Source: Bacilli bacterium (lineage in GTDB: Bacteria; Bacillota_I; Bacilli_A; RF39; UBA660). Taken from it: DNA of 64,000 bases. The stretch is from NCBI GenBank assembly GCA_017511605.1, contig JAFWJL010000001.1, positions 32,095-96,094 of the forward strand, written 5' to 3'. This document shows positions 43,801 through 51,855 of the stretch, in pieces. Position 1 is the stretch's first letter. Every line of letters begins with the position of its first letter. The notes under the pieces were generated by a model that saw only the letters and a program-made list of their open reading frames with translations, was not told the origin of the DNA and made no database searches. A program made the translations under genes and the position numbers.

Positions 43801-45523
43801 TGATGTTAACGTATTTATGACTTCATCTGAAAAGATAAAATATGCTGAATGTAATAAGATGTTAATAAAGAGCATAAACTTTGATGTTACTTTAAAACCT
43901 GATGAAGAAAAAGAAATAGTATTTGCCTTAGGATGTAGTTTAAGTGATGATGAAAATATTGAATTAATAAAGAAATATACTAATATTAGTAATTGTAAGA
44001 AAGAATTAAAGAATGTTAAAGAATCATGGAATAATACGTTAAGTACTATTCAGGTAAAAACACCTGATCAAAGCTTTGATTATGTCATTAATGGTTGGTA
44101 TTTGTATCAAACAATATCTTCAAGAATAGGGGCTAAAGCAGGATTCTATCAAGTAAGTGGAGCATTTGGTTATCGAGATCAACTTCAAGATGCCATGAAT
44201 ATATGTTTAGTAAGACCTGAATATACAAGGAATCAAATATTAATTAATGCTTCTCATCAATTTAGTGAAGGAGATGTACTTCATTGGTGGCATGAGAAAA
44301 ACCATTTTGGTCTTAGAAGTAGATATAAAGATGATTATCTATGGTTAGTATATGCTACACTTCATTATTTGGATAGAACAAAAGACTTTGACATTCTTTC
44401 CGAACAAGTACCATATATTCAAGGTGAAAAATTAAGTGATTATGAAAATGAAAAAGGCATTGTATTTAACTATTCAAACAAACATGAATCACTTTTAGAA
44501 CACTGTATTAAATCTATTGAATTATCAATGAAATCATTAGGGTCTCATAAAATACCACTTATGGGTGGAGGAGATTGGAATGATGGAATGAATAGAGTTG
44601 GTATAAAAGGAAAAGGAGAAAGTGTTTGGTTAGGATTCTTCTTGTATGGAATTATTGATAAATTTACTAAGATGATGAAAGAATATGATAAGAATTTTGA
44701 TTCGACAAAATATTCTGAGTTTAATGAAAAATTGAAAGATAATCTAAATAAGAAAACTTGGGATGGATCATATTATTTACGTGCATTCTTTGATAATGGA
44801 GATCCTTTAGGTTCGCATGAAAATAGTGAATGTAAGATTGATTTATTATCACAGAGTTTCGCTATTCTAAGTGGGGTGGCTCCAAAAGATCGACAAGAAA
44901 AATTAATTAATTCTGTAGAGGATCAATTAGTAGATTCTAATAATAAGATTATTAAGTTATTAACTCCAGCATTCTCTAAAAGTCTAAATAATCCAGGATA
45001 TATTATGAATTATCCAAAAGGTATAAGAGAAAATGGAGGACAATATACTCATTCAGTTTCATGGTATATAATGGCTTTAATAAAAGCTGGATACTTTGAT
45101 AGAGCATATCGTTACTACCAAATGATCAATCCAATTAATAGAACTCAGAAAGAAGAAGCTGTTAATAAATATAAAGTAGAACCATATGTAATAGCTGCTG
45201 ATATTTATTCTTCAGAACACTTCGCTGGTCGTGGTGGTTGGACTTGGTATACTGGTTCAGCTGGATGGTTTTATAGAGTAGGAGTAGAAGAAATATTAGG
45301 TATTAAAAAACATGGAAACAAGTTAATTGTAAGACCTAATATTCCAATTGCCTGGGATGGTTATAAAGCAGTTTATCATTATGAAGATACTACATATAAC
45401 ATAGAAGTGATTAAGAATAATAAAGAAGGATTATTCTTAGATGACAAAGAAATAATATCTTCTGAAATCACTTTAAAAAATGATAAAAAGACACATAAAG
45501 TTATAGTAAATATACATAAATAG
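37895..45523 (+). CDS. Cyclic beta-1,2-glucan synthase (GT84-GH94)
   Basis: The 2542-aa protein is the largest in the window. An N-terminal helical region (1-310) and membrane segments near 315-365 precede a GT84 glycosyltransferase domain, with LLGDAKAS, WHEGENAFLGYERKRG, ITLDTDTKL and SRWARGD. More membrane segments follow to about 880. The middle and C-terminal part is GH94-like: FGYRDQLQD, HWWHEK and GGDWNDG (2225-2231, the acid-bearing loop). Such enzymes polymerise UDP-glucose into beta-1,2-glucan on a protein-linked primer and cyclise it. I start at the ATG 37895 (SD AAGGAG); an in-frame TTG at 37874 precedes that SD. The family is best known in Gram-negatives, with some Bacillota. Confidence 0.9.
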   Translation: MKKIINKFFDEFENITKYYNYLVEKTKNHEYVEITNEWLIDNYYLLVEHKNNILNSKKEINKNYKTISSNYLFLKNIVTAKNYNIDFKYLVDELKSYQKETNRVLTYKELSLIFPTLIFIYTERLYELTKIEEQILLNKDKVKTIIKSNTLVKLEDFLSEDFDVSKNPNYIFEINSKINKVSEGSTELFKDLYTFLENKNISLKELINEEYQRKIDNDILISNIFSDLKEFNEYSLDDLFDKVSLCEKLLLTDPVYKNMTAESKVVYRERIVKLSKKEHLHEYQYLEKHFNKDEHIGFKLFKEKNNTFKLILYILIILILTSIAGYYLSHHFTKYVILSFLMIFIPISQLVVQIVNEILNNSVKIKFIPKLDYSKGIPEESKTMVVIPTIIYNTDKIKEMFDTLETFYIINKSDNLYFTLLGDAKASQNEVEDYDKEITDFGIEYAKKLNEKYGKELFYFLYRKRVWHEGENAFLGYERKRGALLHFNKILLGKKFNDKKYFHANTLNSELDIKYVITLDTDTKLVLNSALNLVGAMAHPLNKPVLNKNNTKVIKGYGIMQPRVSVDIEATNRSLYSQIFAGIGGFDTYSYMTPNTYQDSFGEGSFVGKGIYDLEVFDKVLSDAFKDNLILSHDLLEGNYLRCGYVSDIELIDDFPSKFLVDVTRQSRWARGDTQIIGWLFSKVRNKDNKKVKNPINLLGKYKILDNIIRMFLNPMLLLILLVAFTGSFKKSLFWVSFVALEIAISMIFFLRSKMSRKAKNEKQIYYKNLYFGFKSLLLRSYIMFACIPYYTKLYMAAFTKSLYRLLISHKNLLNWVTAEEVAKSAHNNLGSYIKNFWFNILTSLAFIGITYLTHNYIALLIAIIFISAPFVLYLVSKDIDHREVELKDKKIEEIEDIAYKTWKYFEDNIREEYNYLIPDNYQENREERLDMRTSPTAIGYSLTSIISAFELKFIEKDKAINLIKNILESIDSLKKWHGHLYNWYDIKTKKVLRPNFISTVDSGNLVASLIVTREFLNRFNEEKLTKLCDRLIKNSNFKKLYSKKEVFSIGYDEDEGRLSIYNYNKFASESRLTSYLAIALGDVSSKHWFSLDKSLTTYKKHKGLISWSGTSFEYFMPFLFMKNYPNTLLDESYNFAVFCQKDFMNKVDKHLPWGISESAYNELDNSLNYKYKAFSTPYLKAKEDKENRIVLSPYASIMAMEIYPEDVYENIRKFKELDMESIYGLYEAYDYDNKGVVKSYFAHHQGMILLGITNYLKKDIIKDYFHSNVNIKTFEILLKEKVQIKSSIDLKMAKYKKYDYAKETIQNDIRSFNYISYLPEVSVLSNRKYCLLMNDRGNSFSRYRTLQLNRYRKVTEQEYGIFLFAKDIKNNYIWSNTYAPMNIKPDKYEVVFASDKIKYLRRDDMITTKTEIVVCRNHHAEIRKITFKNESDEDKELELTSYTEPILSENMDDVSHKVFNNMFIKTEYNKDTNSLIAKRKSRGDSPVNSYMVTRLIIENPLDKYTYETERSNFIGRGNTVGTSQELNAELSNYSGENLDPVLSLRNKIMVPANSSKSVYLLVGFGRSKEQINEIIKYYDNVYNLEKAYEISTLMNVSDTKNMNITGENMRTYNIMLNYLYQTTKLSVTEERMDFLRKNALSQTGLWKFGVSGDRPIITVEISDISDISFVKEILKTFEYYKTKSIFVDVVIINNENGNYKDLIKKQIDDELYRIYTLNSFYHTPGAVTVIDGSTLTREDISLLNVVPRLRFVVENHISLKEAVEELQTKNKVSDYPTYELEENIKIKDKEKLTCDNGYGGFKNNGSEYVIYNKNTPTPWSNVISNKTFGTIITNNGCGYTYAYNSGEFKISSWSNEIVTNDKSEGFKFNNEIFNPEKCTHGFGYSILESETKKLSHSVTEFVAKEDNVKIYLLKLSNKEKKESTINVEYFIKPTFGNFEEKTTRHILSEFMGDDNYLKLRNVYSINYSDVNVFMTSSEKIKYAECNKMLIKSINFDVTLKPDEEKEIVFALGCSLSDDENIELIKKYTNISNCKKELKNVKESWNNTLSTIQVKTPDQSFDYVINGWYLYQTISSRIGAKAGFYQVSGAFGYRDQLQDAMNICLVRPEYTRNQILINASHQFSEGDVLHWWHEKNHFGLRSRYKDDYLWLVYATLHYLDRTKDFDILSEQVPYIQGEKLSDYENEKGIVFNYSNKHESLLEHCIKSIELSMKSLGSHKIPLMGGGDWNDGMNRVGIKGKGESVWLGFFLYGIIDKFTKMMKEYDKNFDSTKYSEFNEKLKDNLNKKTWDGSYYLRAFFDNGDPLGSHENSECKIDLLSQSFAILSGVAPKDRQEKLINSVEDQLVDSNNKIIKLLTPAFSKSLNNPGYIMNYPKGIRENGGQYTHSVSWYIMALIKAGYFDRAYRYYQMINPINRTQKEEAVNKYKVEPYVIAADIYSSEHFAGRGGWTWYTGSAGWFYRVGVEEILGIKKHGNKLIVRPNIPIAWDGYKAVYHYEDTTYNIEVIKNNKEGLFLDDKEIISSEITLKNDKKTHKVIVNIHK

Positions 45524-45532
45524 AGGTGTAAT

Positions 45533-46003
45533 ATGAACTTACATAAAGACAAATATATTATAGTAGAAATAATTCCTACTCATAGTGATTCTGATAAAGG
45601 ATTTATTGCTCAGATAAGTGCATTAAAATTAGATGGAATAAAACTATTAGATAGATTTGATTATCGAGTAAAAGATGAACTTATCGAAAATGAAGATTTA
45701 AGAAACATAATATCTTATGATAAAGAAATGTTTACATATGTTGATAATATTTACTTTATAATAGAAAAATTTAAAAGATGGGCAGAAGATTTACCTATAC
45801 TTATAATGGAAGAAGAGTATACTCCTAATTATTTAAAAGAATTAAATAATAAGAAAGAAATAATCTATCCATATATAGATGTAGAATATAGTAATGATGT
45901 ATTTAATAAGATAATGGATAAATACAAGATAGAACCTTCAAACCATCTAGTAGATATTCTATATGAAGCAATAATATTTCATGGAGAGAAAAAAGAAGAT
46001 TAA
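45533..46003 (+). CDS. Small protein with degenerate DnaQ/RNase H-like pattern
   Basis: The 156-aa product reads YIIVEIIPTHSDSDKGFIAQISALKLDG in three strand-like pieces, recalling the first three strands of DEDD exonucleases. But the first catalytic Asp is Val (IVEII), and the late His-x4-Asp is not visible. It may be a structural relative without nuclease activity, or unrelated. It starts 9 nt after the glucan synthase, so they share a transcript. Confidence 0.4.
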   Translation: MNLHKDKYIIVEIIPTHSDSDKGFIAQISALKLDGIKLLDRFDYRVKDELIENEDLRNIISYDKEMFTYVDNIYFIIEKFKRWAEDLPILIMEEEYTPNYLKELNNKKEIIYPYIDVEYSNDVFNKIMDKYKIEPSNHLVDILYEAIIFHGEKKED

Positions 46004-46015
46004 TCTTCTTTTTTT
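45989..46015 (+). terminator. Terminator overlapping the stop codon
   Basis: AAGAAGA and TCTTCTT around TTAA (45993-46010), then T-run. Confidence 0.65.
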
Positions 46016-46046
46016 GTGTTATAATAAATTTAAGGATGGTGATAAT

Positions 46047-47240
46047 ATGATTAAATTCGATTTTAAAACATATATAAAACCTTTTATAGATGAAAATAAG
46101 TTTAACGAATTATATAGTAAGAAAAATGAGTACATTGATAAATTAAACTCATTAGATATGATTGGTTGGACTAATGAAATAGATAAAAATGTAATAGATA
46201 ATATTGAAAGAGTATCTAATTATATTAAAAATAATTTTGAGTGTTTAGTAGTTATAGGAATAGGTGGATCATTCTTAGGAAGTTATTCTTTCCACCAAGC
46301 ATTCACAAAATACTTTAACGATGATTCTTTTGAAGTAATATATGCAGGTACTACTTTATCTAGTAAATATTTAGATGAATTATATGAGTACTTAAAAGAT
46401 AAAAACTTCTGTATCAATGTTATTAGTAAGAGTGGCACTACAATGGAAACTAATATCACATACAATCTATTAAAAGATTTATTAAAAAGAAAATATAATA
46501 ATGAAGAAGTAAAAAGAAGAATTATCATCACTACAGATAAAGAAAATGGTGCATTAAGAAAAGAAGTAAATGAAGTAGGATATATTTCATTTGAAATACC
46601 AAGTGATATTGGCGGTAGATATTCATTCATGACCCCAGCACATTTATTGCCATTAGCCTTAAATCATAATTTAAAAGATATAGTAGATGGATATTATGAT
46701 GGAAAAAGATTTATCGATAAAGCATTTGAATATGCAGTAGTAAGAAAACTATTATTTGATAATAAAAAACAAGTAGAATGTTTCTCTGTATATGAAGAAA
46801 ATCTATATTATTTTACAGAATGGTTAAAACAATTATTTGGTGAAACAGAAGGTAAAAATAATGTAGGAATTTATCCTACATCTATGGTACATACAAGAGA
46901 CTTACATTCTCTAGGACAATTTGTTCAAGAAGGAAATAAAATTATATTTGAAACATTTATTAAAATAGATAAAACAAATCATTATATTAAGTACGATAAT
47001 AATGATTTACATACAATCAATAATATAGTAGAAGAATCTGTAGAAAGAGCACATTTTATAGGAAACACCCCATGTATAGAAATAGAATTGGATGAGTTAA
47101 ATGAATCTAACTTATCTGAATTAATATATTTCTTCATGTTAAGTGCTGCATTTAGTGGATTATTATTTGGAGTTAATCCATTTAATCAACCTGGTGTAGA
47201 AGTATATAAAAAGGAAGTAAAAGAATCATTAAATAAGTAG
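46047..47240 (+). CDS. pgi: Glucose-6-phosphate isomerase
   Basis: Pgi interconverts glucose-6-P and fructose-6-P, linking glycolysis to GlmS (encoded at 2970) and to UDP-glucose supply for the glucan synthase. The 397-aa protein has VIGIGGSFLGSYS, SKSGTTMET, GGRYSFMTP and the catalytic GQFVQEG loop. It is short for the family (about 450) but complete. The ATG at 46047 follows AAGGATGGTGAT; the frame extends back to 45981 without SD, into the terminator. Confidence 0.95.
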   Translation: MIKFDFKTYIKPFIDENKFNELYSKKNEYIDKLNSLDMIGWTNEIDKNVIDNIERVSNYIKNNFECLVVIGIGGSFLGSYSFHQAFTKYFNDDSFEVIYAGTTLSSKYLDELYEYLKDKNFCINVISKSGTTMETNITYNLLKDLLKRKYNNEEVKRRIIITTDKENGALRKEVNEVGYISFEIPSDIGGRYSFMTPAHLLPLALNHNLKDIVDGYYDGKRFIDKAFEYAVVRKLLFDNKKQVECFSVYEENLYYFTEWLKQLFGETEGKNNVGIYPTSMVHTRDLHSLGQFVQEGNKIIFETFIKIDKTNHYIKYDNNDLHTINNIVEESVERAHFIGNTPCIEIELDELNESNLSELIYFFMLSAAFSGLLFGVNPFNQPGVEVYKKEVKESLNK

Positions 47241-47248
47241 GTGAAATA

Positions 47249-47875
47249 ATGAAAAAAAGATATATTATCTCAGGTATCTTCTTCTTATTATTTATCCTAA
47301 TAACTGTTTTAATGATTACTAATAATACAAAAGTATTTGACGATACTATCTATAAATATATATTTAGTTTAAGAAATGATTTATTGGATACCATATTTAA
47401 AACAATAACTAAGTTTGGAGATACTATTACTATAATTATTATGGTATTTGTATTACTAATATTCTTAGGAAAAGAAAATATTTATAAACTAATTCTAACA
47501 GTAGTAACGACAGTATTAACCAATCAAGGATTAAAACATATTATAAGAAGAATAAGACCGGAACATATAAGATTAATAAAAGAAAAAGGTTATTCATATC
47601 CATCAGGTCATTCGATGATTGCGATTGCCACATATGGATTATTAATATACTTAGTATATAAAAATGTAAAAAATAAGTTATTAAAAACAATACTAATATT
47701 ATTATTACTAATATTAATATTGGGAATAGGAATAAGTAGAGTATATTTGGGAGTACATTATCCGACTGATGTACTTGCGGGATTTACTATATCTCTTCCA
47801 ATAATCATACTAATAGTAGGAAAGATAGATGATCATTTTAGGGGGAATATAAATGATAAGGATAGTAGTATCTAG
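47249..47875 (+). CDS. PAP2-family membrane phosphatase
   Basis: The 208-aa protein has five to six transmembrane helices and the three phosphatase motifs: KHIIRRIRP, PSGH (in SYPSGHSM) and SRVYLGVHYPTD. It resembles undecaprenyl-pyrophosphate or phosphatidylglycerophosphate phosphatases. A cell-envelope lipid-carrier recycling role is likely. The gene is 8 nt after pgi and overlaps the next gene by 23 nt. Confidence 0.88.
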   Translation: MKKRYIISGIFFLLFILITVLMITNNTKVFDDTIYKYIFSLRNDLLDTIFKTITKFGDTITIIIMVFVLLIFLGKENIYKLILTVVTTVLTNQGLKHIIRRIRPEHIRLIKEKGYSYPSGHSMIAIATYGLLIYLVYKNVKNKLLKTILILLLLILILGIGISRVYLGVHYPTDVLAGFTISLPIIILIVGKIDDHFRGNINDKDSSI

Positions 47876-48554
47876 TTTTTATAATACTTTAATTAATTAT
47901 GAAGAAGCTATTCCTACTTCTACGATGTTAGAAATAGATAGGATTAGAAATAAGAAAGTATTATTCACAGTCTCAACAAATGGACTTTATAATGAAATAC
48001 TAGAGTATAATAAAGACTTTCCGTTTGTTGATTATATAATATCTTTAAATGGTAGTTATGTATATGATGTATTGAATAATAAATGCATTTATAAACAGAA
48101 AATTGCTAAAAACGATATAAAAAAGATTTATAATAGTTTTAAAAACTATACTATAAATTATTATACTGAGAATAGTATATTAAATAGTTATAATGAGACA
48201 TTAAATAAAGATATTTATAAAATAGAAATAGAAGATTTTGTAAATATAAATATAGAGAATATAAATTGTAACCTATCAGTATTTGAAAAAGATAATAAAA
48301 AATATCTAGAAATAATATCTAATAAATGTAATTCATATATAGCATTAAGTGCAATTAATGAAATACATAATATAAAAGAAAATGAAATTTTAGTAATCAC
48401 AGGTAATGATAGTGATATAGAATTATGTAAAAAAATAAAAAATAGTTACATAGTAGATAATTCGAGTGATAGGTTAAAAAAAGAAATTAACAAAAAAACA
48501 ACCACAAATAATGAATATGGTGTTGAAAAAGTTATAAGAAATGTAATAAAATAA
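47853..48554 (+). CDS. Degenerate HAD (Cof-like) protein
   Basis: The 233-aa product follows the Cof-type HAD layout: strand 1 (VVSSFYNTLI), FTVSTNGLYNEI for motif II, a cap, and ITGNDSDIELCKK for motif IV. Motif I normally reads DxDGTL; here both aspartates are absent (Ser-Ser-Phe-Tyr-Asn). Phosphatase activity is unlikely. It overlaps the PAP2 gene by 23 nt, so translation may be coupled. Confidence 0.65.
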   Translation: MIRIVVSSFYNTLINYEEAIPTSTMLEIDRIRNKKVLFTVSTNGLYNEILEYNKDFPFVDYIISLNGSYVYDVLNNKCIYKQKIAKNDIKKIYNSFKNYTINYYTENSILNSYNETLNKDIYKIEIEDFVNINIENINCNLSVFEKDNKKYLEIISNKCNSYIALSAINEIHNIKENEILVITGNDSDIELCKKIKNSYIVDNSSDRLKKEINKKTTTNNEYGVEKVIRNVIK

Positions 48555-48578
48555 TATTAAAGAATAGAGGAGTTTTAT

Positions 48579-48902
48579 ATGGAAGAAAAATATTTGCCAA
48601 TAGGCACAGTTGTCAAACTTAAAGAATTGCCAACAAAAATGATGATCACATGTTATGTTGTATTTTCAGAAAACGCATCAAAAGGGAAAGTATATGATTA
48701 CGGAGGATGCCCATATCCTACAGGATTATTAGAAGCTAATAAAGTAGCAGTATTTGATCATGAAGACATTGAAAAAATAATATATATGGGATATAAAGAT
48801 GATGATTATAAAGGAATGGTTGAATTTCTACTTACAAAGCAAGATGAAATAAAAAAACACATAGATGAAAAATTGTCAAAGGAACAAGAAAATGAAGCTT
48901 AA
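48579..48902 (+). CDS. DUF4176 family protein
   Basis: The 107-aa protein shows the DUF4176 pattern: LPIGTVVKLKE, MITCYVVF, YDYGGCPYPTG, VAVFDHEDIEKIIYMGYKDDD. Members often occur with type VII secretion loci, but none is visible nearby. It is preceded by AGAGGAG and followed by a terminator, so it stands alone. Confidence 0.85.
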   Translation: MEEKYLPIGTVVKLKELPTKMMITCYVVFSENASKGKVYDYGGCPYPTGLLEANKVAVFDHEDIEKIIYMGYKDDDYKGMVEFLLTKQDEIKKHIDEKLSKEQENEA

Positions 48903-48927
48903 GATGTAAAATATCTTAAGTTTTTTT
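48898..48927 (+). terminator. Terminator after the DUF4176 gene
   Basis: CTTAAGAT (48898-48905) pairs with ATCTTAAG (48913-48920), then seven T. Confidence 0.8.
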
Positions 48928-48975
48928 GTCTAATGTACAAAAAATATTGTATAATTCTTATTAGGGAGTTTTATT

Positions 48976-49824
48976 ATGAAAATTATTGTAAATAAAGAAG
49001 ATAAACTATTAAATTACTTATATGAAAATTTGGATATGCCAAAAAAACGTGTAAAGCAATATTTAACTCACGGTTCTATTTATGTAAACAATAGTAAAGT
49101 GACACAATTTGACTATAAACTATTACCAGGTATGAATATTGTAATAGATACTGATAATAAGAATAAAAAAGAATTACCATTTGATATAGTGTTTGAAGAT
49201 AATCACATTATTGTAGTAAATAAACCAAGTGGGTTACTAACTATTGCAACTGATAAAGAAAAAGAAAAAACACTTTTCCACATAGTTAGAGAATACCTAG
49301 TAAGTAAAGATAAATTTGCTAGAGTATTTATTGTTCATAGATTAGATAAAGATACTAGTGGAATAGTAGTATTGGCAAAAGATGAAAAAACAAAAAATCG
49401 TCTTCAAGAAAATTGGAATGAATTTGTAACACTACGTGAATATGTAGCAGTAGTTCATGGCAAATTAAAGAATAAAGAAGATAAAATTATTCAAAGATTA
49501 AAAGAAAATAAAACTAATTTAGTATATGTTTCTAAAGATGATGACGCGAAAGAAGCAATTACTAACTATAAAGTAATTAAAGAAACTGATAATTATTCTA
49601 TGGTAAGTATTAATATAGAAACAGGTAGAAAAAATCAAATAAGAGTAGCATTTGCTACATTAAGAAATCCTATAGTAGGAGATAAAAAATATGGAGAAAA
49701 GGATAATGAAAGTAGATTATATCTACATGCTAATAGATTAAAAATGTATTATCCAGAAATTAAAAAAGATATTTTATTTGAAATACCAACTCCTAATGAA
49801 TTTAAAAAAATAATGAATAAATAG
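48976..49824 (+). CDS. RluA-family pseudouridine synthase
   Basis: The 282-aa protein has an N-terminal S4 RNA-binding domain (1-60) and the RluA catalytic domain, with VNKPSGLLT and the catalytic Asp124 in HRLDKDTSG. It also has the IETGRKNQIRV motif. It converts uridine to pseudouridine in rRNA or tRNA; the target site is unknown. It is followed 8 nt later by the glycosidase lipoprotein gene. Confidence 0.92.
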   Translation: MKIIVNKEDKLLNYLYENLDMPKKRVKQYLTHGSIYVNNSKVTQFDYKLLPGMNIVIDTDNKNKKELPFDIVFEDNHIIVVNKPSGLLTIATDKEKEKTLFHIVREYLVSKDKFARVFIVHRLDKDTSGIVVLAKDEKTKNRLQENWNEFVTLREYVAVVHGKLKNKEDKIIQRLKENKTNLVYVSKDDDAKEAITNYKVIKETDNYSMVSINIETGRKNQIRVAFATLRNPIVGDKKYGEKDNESRLYLHANRLKMYYPEIKKDILFEIPTPNEFKKIMNK

Positions 49825-49832
49825 GTGATAAT

Positions 49833-50969
49833 GTGAAAAAGAAAATCATATTAATGATTCTTCTATTATTAGTAGTAACAATAACGGGATGTACCACTAA
49901 AAAAGAAAAGAAAGAAGAAAAAAAATATATAGAAGATAACGAAATAAAAGAATCTATTTTTAAAGATTCATATAAAAAAGCATCCAAACTAGTTACAAAA
50001 ATGACAATAGAAGAAAAAATAGGTCAACTATTTCTAGTATCATATGATAAATATTATACAAATAAATATACAGAAACACCTCCGGGAGGATATTTATTAT
50101 TTGCAAAAGACTTTCAAGATCATACAAAAGAATCTATGAAAAGTGAATTAGATACTGCCAATCAAAAAAGTAAGTACCCGTTAGTTTTTGCTGCTGATGA
50201 AGAGGGTGGATATGTAACTAGAATTAGTAGATTTAAAGAATATAGAGATGAAAAATTCAATTCACCTAAGTACTATTATGAAACAGGGAAAGAAGAATTA
50301 TTAAAAGAAACTGAAAAAGAAAAAGCAAATCTATTAAAGAGTATTGGAATTAATTTAAATTTAGCTCCCGTAGCTGACGTATCTACTAATGAAAACGATT
50401 TTATTTATAACCGTACATTTGGAAGAAATGCAACTGAAACAAGTGAATTAATAAAGAAAATGATAGAGTATGCTAATGAAAATGGAATTAATTCATGCCT
50501 TAAACATTTCCCAGGATACGGAAATAACGAAGATACACATACAGGAGTAGCTATTGATAATAGAGATTATAAAGAATTAACAGATAATGACTATTTACCA
50601 TTTAAATCCGGTATAGAAGCTAAAGCTCCTTGTGTATTAGTATCACATAACATAATTAATTCAATTGATTCTGAATATCCAGCATCATTAAGTGGAAAAG
50701 TAATTTATGAATTAAGAAACAATCTAAATTTCTCAGGTATTATTATTACAGATGATTTATCAATGGATGCAGTTAAGAGTTATGTAGAAGATGGTAATGC
50801 TGCGACTCTTGCAATTCAATCTGGAAATGATATGATAATAACTAGCGAATTTGAGAAAATGTATAATGAAGTATTAAATTCCTATAAAGAAGGAACAATA
50901 AGTGAAGAAACAATAAATAAAGCTGTGCTTAGAATCATAGCTTGGAAATATGAAAGTAATTTATTCTAG
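49833..50969 (+). CDS. GH3 beta-N-acetylhexosaminidase-like lipoprotein (NagZ type)
   Basis: The 378-aa product starts at GTG (49833; SD AGGTGAT) and has a lipoprotein signal with lipobox TITG-C20. The GH3 domain shows the NagZ motif KHFPGYGNNEDTHTG and the nucleophile region ITDDLSMDAV. NagZ-type enzymes remove GlcNAc from muropeptides; here the enzyme is exported and membrane-tethered, as in Bacillus NagZ (YbbD). Roles: wall turnover and recovery. Confidence 0.9.
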   Translation: MKKKIILMILLLLVVTITGCTTKKEKKEEKKYIEDNEIKESIFKDSYKKASKLVTKMTIEEKIGQLFLVSYDKYYTNKYTETPPGGYLLFAKDFQDHTKESMKSELDTANQKSKYPLVFAADEEGGYVTRISRFKEYRDEKFNSPKYYYETGKEELLKETEKEKANLLKSIGINLNLAPVADVSTNENDFIYNRTFGRNATETSELIKKMIEYANENGINSCLKHFPGYGNNEDTHTGVAIDNRDYKELTDNDYLPFKSGIEAKAPCVLVSHNIINSIDSEYPASLSGKVIYELRNNLNFSGIIITDDLSMDAVKSYVEDGNAATLAIQSGNDMIITSEFEKMYNEVLNSYKEGTISEETINKAVLRIIAWKYESNLF

Positions 50970-50986
50970 AAAGAGGTGAGTTTTAT

Positions 50987-51781
50987 ATGGAAATACTTGA
51001 TACTAAAACAGATATTGGGTTAATTAGAGAAAAAAACGAAGATGCTACTTTATCTATTACACATCCTAAAAATAAAAATATAAAACTCCTAATAGTAGCA
51101 GATGGAATGGGTGGAAAAGAAAAAGGGGAAATTGCAGCCAACTATGTTATTATGTATCTCCATAAATGGTTTATTAACAAAGATATCAAAGTATTAAATG
51201 ATAATGATAAAGTAATAGAATTACTAACAAAATATATTAAAACTTTAAATAAAAATTTAATAAAAAAATATGGTACAGATACATTAGGTACTACACTTAC
51301 ACTAGCATTAATTAATAAAAATAATACAATAGTATTTAACGTAGGAGATTCTAGATGTTATATCTATAGAAATAGAAATCTAATACAAGTAACAGAAGAT
51401 GATTCTGATGTATGGATGTACCATAAATATGGTGGTGTTAAAAAAGATCACTTAAGATTCTTTTCTAATAATAACGTAATAACTGCTTGTATTGGTATTT
51501 GTAATGAATTATGTAAGGTATCAACTGTAATAATAGATAATGACTATGATATGATATTCTTACTAACAGATGGTGTTACGGATATGATTACTGATACTAA
51601 AATAAAAAGTCTAATAAAGAAAACAAAAAAAGAATACTTACTAAATGCCATCATAAATGAAGCAGTTCATGTAGATCAAAAATTAAAAGTGCCACTAACA
51701 TTAAGAAGAAAATATACTGCAAATTATGTTGTTCCTTTTAAAGGAAGAGATAATGCTAGCGGAGCCATTTATATAAAATAA
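50987..51781 (+). CDS. PPM/PP2C-family protein phosphatase
   Basis: The 264-aa protein has the PP2C metal-binding motifs: REKNED (14-19), ADGMGG (38-43), GTTLTLAL, VGDSRCYIYRN and a late GRDNASGAI. It is a metal-dependent Ser/Thr phosphatase. The usual partner PASTA kinase (PrkC) is not in this window. It may oppose the kinase-like protein at 19368, but that is only a guess. SD is AAGAGGTGAG. Confidence 0.85.
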   Translation: MEILDTKTDIGLIREKNEDATLSITHPKNKNIKLLIVADGMGGKEKGEIAANYVIMYLHKWFINKDIKVLNDNDKVIELLTKYIKTLNKNLIKKYGTDTLGTTLTLALINKNNTIVFNVGDSRCYIYRNRNLIQVTEDDSDVWMYHKYGGVKKDHLRFFSNNNVITACIGICNELCKVSTVIIDNDYDMIFLLTDGVTDMITDTKIKSLIKKTKKEYLLNAIINEAVHVDQKLKVPLTLRRKYTANYVVPFKGRDNASGAIYIK

Positions 51782-51807
51782 AAAGAGATAAAATCTCTTT
51801 TTTTTTT
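51779..51807 (+). terminator. Terminator after the PPM phosphatase gene
   Basis: AAAAGAGAT (51781-51789) pairs with ATCTCTTTT (51793-51801), then T-run. Confidence 0.8.
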
Positions 51808-51855
51808 GAATTTTATTTGATATACTATTATATAGTAGAATAAAGGGTGAAGATT

